A stretch of 64,000 bases of DNA. Origin: Candidatus Sulfuricurvum sp. RIFRC-1. GTDB lineage: Bacteria > Campylobacterota > Campylobacteria > Campylobacterales > Sulfurimonadaceae. How positions within the stretch are numbered: position 1 is the first letter of the stretch; each line of letters begins with the position of its first letter. The position numbers were made by a program, and so were the translations under genes. Location: the NCBI RefSeq assembly GCF_000310245.1, contig NC_020505.1, positions 434,001 through 498,000 of the forward strand. Reading direction: 5' to 3'. Positions 61,779 through 64,000 of the stretch are shown one piece after another. Below the pieces are notes generated by a model. It did not search any database, was not told where the DNA came from, and saw nothing but the letters and a program-made list of their open reading frames with translations.

Positions 61779-63345
61779 TTTCCGTGTTATTTTACTCATA
61801 GCGGCTGCTCTTTTCGGGATCATCTTTTCGGTCCCTTCCCTCACACAAAGCGAACATGGTGCAAAAGTTACCCTTGGACTCGATCTTCAGGGTGGATTAC
61901 ATCTTCTTTTGGGGGTTAAAACCGAAGAAGCGGTTAACTCTCAGCTCAAATCGGTTGCCTCCGGTCTAAAGCACTTTAGTGAACAGAATGATATTTTACT
62001 CGACGGTCTCAGTGTTGAGGGAGATCATGTGGTCTTTGAACTCATGGACAGTGAAGACGGTGCCAAGATTGATGAACATTTAAAGAGCGTTCAAGGTACA
62101 GCGGTCAAACTCTCCGGTGCAGCGTATAGTGTTTCGTTTAAACCCGAAGAGGTTGAAAAGCTAAAGACCCAATCGGTGGATCAGGCGATTGAAACGATTC
62201 GTAACCGTCTCGATCAGTTCGGTTTGGCAGAGCCTGTCGTCGCACGTCAAGGGGTTGATAAAATTCTCGTGGAGCTTCCGGGGATCAAAACACCGCAAGA
62301 AGAGCAGCGTGCACGTGAGTTGATCTCCCGTGCAGCGAAGCTGGAACTCATGGCAGTCGATGAAGATCGCTCAATGCGTGTAAATGACATGAGCGATGCG
62401 GAAGCGCTGAGCTTCGGGGACAAAATTCTCGAAGATGCGTTGCAGCCGAATGTCAAACATCTGGTTAATGAGATTCCTATTTTGGATGGGACAATGCTGA
62501 CCGATGCACAGGTGGGATACGATCAAAACAATCGTCCGGTGATTAATTTTTCACTCAATTCTGCCGGTGCACAGGTTTTCGGTGATTTTACCGGGAGAAG
62601 TGTGGGTAAACGTCTCGCGATCGTTTTGGATGGAAAAGTGTACTCAGCACCCGTAATCAATGAACGTATCGGCGGTGGAAGCGGTCAGATCAGCGGTAAC
62701 TACACAATCGAAGAGGCAAACGATTTAGCGATTGCTCTCCGATCCGGTGCCTTGCTTGCCCCTATCTATATGTTGGAAAAACGCTCTGTCGGGCCAAGTC
62801 TGGGAGCGGACAGTATTAAAGCCTCTTTGCTCGCATTGGTGAGCGGATTTGTATTGGTTATGATTTTTATGATGATGTACTATGGGTTGGCAGGTATTAT
62901 CGCCAACCTTGCAGTCTTGATCAATATCTTTATTATTTTGGCGATGATGGCACTTTTAGGTGCGACACTGACATTGCCGGGTATGGCGGGTATCGTCTTG
63001 CATATCGGTCTTGCTGTTGATGCCAATATTATCATCAACGAGCGTGTTCGTGAGCAGTTACGATTGGGTCTTAGTGTTCGAAAAGCGTTGGAAGAGGGAT
63101 ATGCTAAAGCGATGCGGGCTATTTTGGACTCCAATATTACCCAAATTATTGCGTGTACCATTTTGTATGTCTATGGAACGGGTGCGATTAAAGGGTTTGC
63201 CGTAACACTCAGTATGGGTATTTTGGCCTCTATGTTGACGGCGATTGTCGGAACCTACGGGATTTTTCAACTCTTTACCAATCGTATTGAAAAATCGAAA
63301 AACTACAAAATGTGGTTTGGAATGACGAGAAAGGTGAACGGATAA
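61768..63345 (+). CDS. secD: Protein translocase subunit SecD
   Basis: 525 residues. N-terminal helix, large periplasmic P1 domain (LGLDLQGGLHLLLGV at the start), then five more helices with the characteristic LHIGLAVDANIIINERVREQLRLGLSVRKALEEGYAKAMRAILDSNITQI motif. SecD uses the proton gradient to aid export. The stop overlaps the secF ATG by one base. Confidence 0.97.
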   Translation: MKFNFRVILLIAAALFGIIFSVPSLTQSEHGAKVTLGLDLQGGLHLLLGVKTEEAVNSQLKSVASGLKHFSEQNDILLDGLSVEGDHVVFELMDSEDGAKIDEHLKSVQGTAVKLSGAAYSVSFKPEEVEKLKTQSVDQAIETIRNRLDQFGLAEPVVARQGVDKILVELPGIKTPQEEQRARELISRAAKLELMAVDEDRSMRVNDMSDAEALSFGDKILEDALQPNVKHLVNEIPILDGTMLTDAQVGYDQNNRPVINFSLNSAGAQVFGDFTGRSVGKRLAIVLDGKVYSAPVINERIGGGSGQISGNYTIEEANDLAIALRSGALLAPIYMLEKRSVGPSLGADSIKASLLALVSGFVLVMIFMMMYYGLAGIIANLAVLINIFIILAMMALLGATLTLPGMAGIVLHIGLAVDANIIINERVREQLRLGLSVRKALEEGYAKAMRAILDSNITQIIACTILYVYGTGAIKGFAVTLSMGILASMLTAIVGTYGIFQLFTNRIEKSKNYKMWFGMTRKVNG

Positions 63346-64000
63346 TGGAATTGTTTAAAGAAGATAAAGTCTATAACTTCCTAGGCAAAGGGAAAATCTT
63401 TTTCGTTGCTTCGTTTGTCCTTTTCTTTTTAGCGATTGCTCTTATCGCGACAAAAGGATTTTCTTTCGGTATCGATTTTACCGGAGGAACGGTGGTTCAG
63501 GTAAAATATCAGGGTGTTGCCCCTATCGATAAAGTACGTGAAGCGTTGGAGAAAAATGAACTTTTTAAACACGCCAGTGTTACGGAATTCGGTTCTCCTG
63601 AAGAGATTATTATTAAAACGGCGGCATCGACGGATGGATTGAGCAAAGATATCGGAGACGTTACACGAGAGATACTCAAAGGAACGGGTGAATTTGAAAT
63701 TCGTCGTGTCGATATGGTCGGACCGAAAGTCGGGGATGAACTTCGGGTTAAAGGGCTTACCGCGTTTCTTTTGACGTTGGCTGCAATTATGGCGATGGTT
63801 ACGTTTCGGTATGAGTGGCGTTTTGCATTGGCGGCGATTATCGCGATCGTCCACGATATCGTTATTACGTTTGGTTTTGTCTCCTTTTTTGAGATCGATT
63901 TCAACATCGAGAGTGTTGCGGCACTCCTTATGATTCTGGGATACTCGATTCATGATACGATTATCGTATATGACCGTATACGTGAACATATTCAAGAGTC
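63345..64000 (+). CDS. secF: Protein translocase subunit SecF, 3' cut by window
   Basis: Begins ATG 63345 in TAATG and is open to the window end (218 visible codons). Start MELFKEDKVYNFLGKGKIFF, N-terminal helix, FGIDFTGGTVVQVKY motif, periplasmic loop, and helices with VDMVGPKVGDELRVKG and the LGYSIHDTIIVYDRIREH motif. Partner of SecD. No stop is visible. Confidence 0.96.
   Translation, partial: MELFKEDKVYNFLGKGKIFFVASFVLFFLAIALIATKGFSFGIDFTGGTVVQVKYQGVAPIDKVREALEKNELFKHASVTEFGSPEEIIIKTAASTDGLSKDIGDVTREILKGTGEFEIRRVDMVGPKVGDELRVKGLTAFLLTLAAIMAMVTFRYEWRFALAAIIAIVHDIVITFGFVSFFEIDFNIESVAALLMILGYSIHDTIIVYDRIREHIQE

Noticed and set aside
1-64000. CRISPR array, tRNA or rRNA genes
   Set aside because: No regularly spaced repeats, cloverleaf patterns or rRNA-like stretches were seen in any intergenic gap.

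Overview
The window looks like chromosome from a Campylobacterota (former Epsilonproteobacteria) bacterium, probably a free-living sulfur or hydrogen oxidiser of the Sulfuricurvum/Sulfurimonas type. This is inferred from gene content and order: the run aroQ-folK-flhF-flhG-small membrane protein-fliA-fliM-fliY, the run lpxC-tsaB-thrB-ylxR-infB-rbfA-rimP, an HP0958/FlgZ-like protein, futalosine-type menaquinone enzymes and DsrE-like/DUF302 periplasmic proteins. Genes are tightly packed; many starts overlap the upstream stop (ATGA, TAATG, GTGA). No rRNA, tRNA or CRISPR array was seen. No gene-free stretch exceeds 300 bases. Layout: 1-2048 holds a secreted or periplasmic metallo-beta-lactamase-fold/DsrE-like/DUF302 cluster; 2144-5251 two tandem paralogous PAS-GGDEF proteins, the second with a PhnD-like sensor; 5353-7652 nrnA-like DHH phosphoesterase and an M23 peptidase; 7800-16589 a long housekeeping run (lpxC, tsaB, thrB, ylxR, infB, rbfA, rimP, ribD, ubiE/menG, xseA). 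16586-21845 is an AT-rich accessory stretch: a hicAB toxin-antitoxin pair driven by a consensus promoter that would give a leaderless hicA message, a DUF6232 membrane protein, a lipoprotein, a large unknown membrane protein split by a complete IS3-family element, and an orphan MNT nucleotidyltransferase. 21856-23936 carries sppA and an aminofutalosine deaminase-like gene; 24100-30242 the flagellar regulatory and switch genes; 30245-33400 a LOG-family protein, mnmA and an MHS-type transporter. 33419-35122 is a second small AT-rich accessory island and the most unusual part of the window. It contains a convergently flanked HTH gene and a solitary HsdR-N-like nuclease gene with a 12-bp inverted repeat between them. 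On both sides, in opposite orientation, lie two diverged copies of what looks like one approximately 77-nt small RNA gene (TATAAT, AGTATCAC, AATGGAGCGG, terminator). One copy precedes a 19-codon hydrophobic ORF and is complementary to both flanks of that ORF's ribosome-binding site, a type I toxin-antitoxin-like layout. 35195-40151 has (minus strand) a secreted beta-carbonic anhydrase, mtgA, a TRIC-type channel, a gamma-carbonic anhydrase and ppk1. 40232-44184 has a TPR protein, a NYN/OST-HTH protein, a Nif3 protein, the FlgZ-like protein and waaA. 44235-50133 has the malic enzyme, an RluA-type pseudouridine synthase, ffh and the rpsP-khpA-rimM-trmD-rplS operon with a structured leader. 50199-55330 (minus) has corA, smpB, ispE, csrA, truB and a UvrD/Rep-type helicase. 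55494-60145 has a LysR regulator, a possible SspB-like ClpXP adaptor, a PabC-like gene, cysK and accC. 60225-64000 has lnt facing yajC-secD-secF, with secF cut by the window end. How the genes work together: the window mixes translation initiation and ribosome maturation, envelope synthesis (lpxC, waaA, mtgA, lnt, M23 peptidase, secDF-yajC), flagellar regulation (FlhF/FlhG/FliA/FliM/FliY, FlgZ-like, CsrA), menaquinone synthesis (mqnX-like and menG) and signalling (two diguanylate cyclases). Family assignments come from recognising motifs in the translations; no database search was run.
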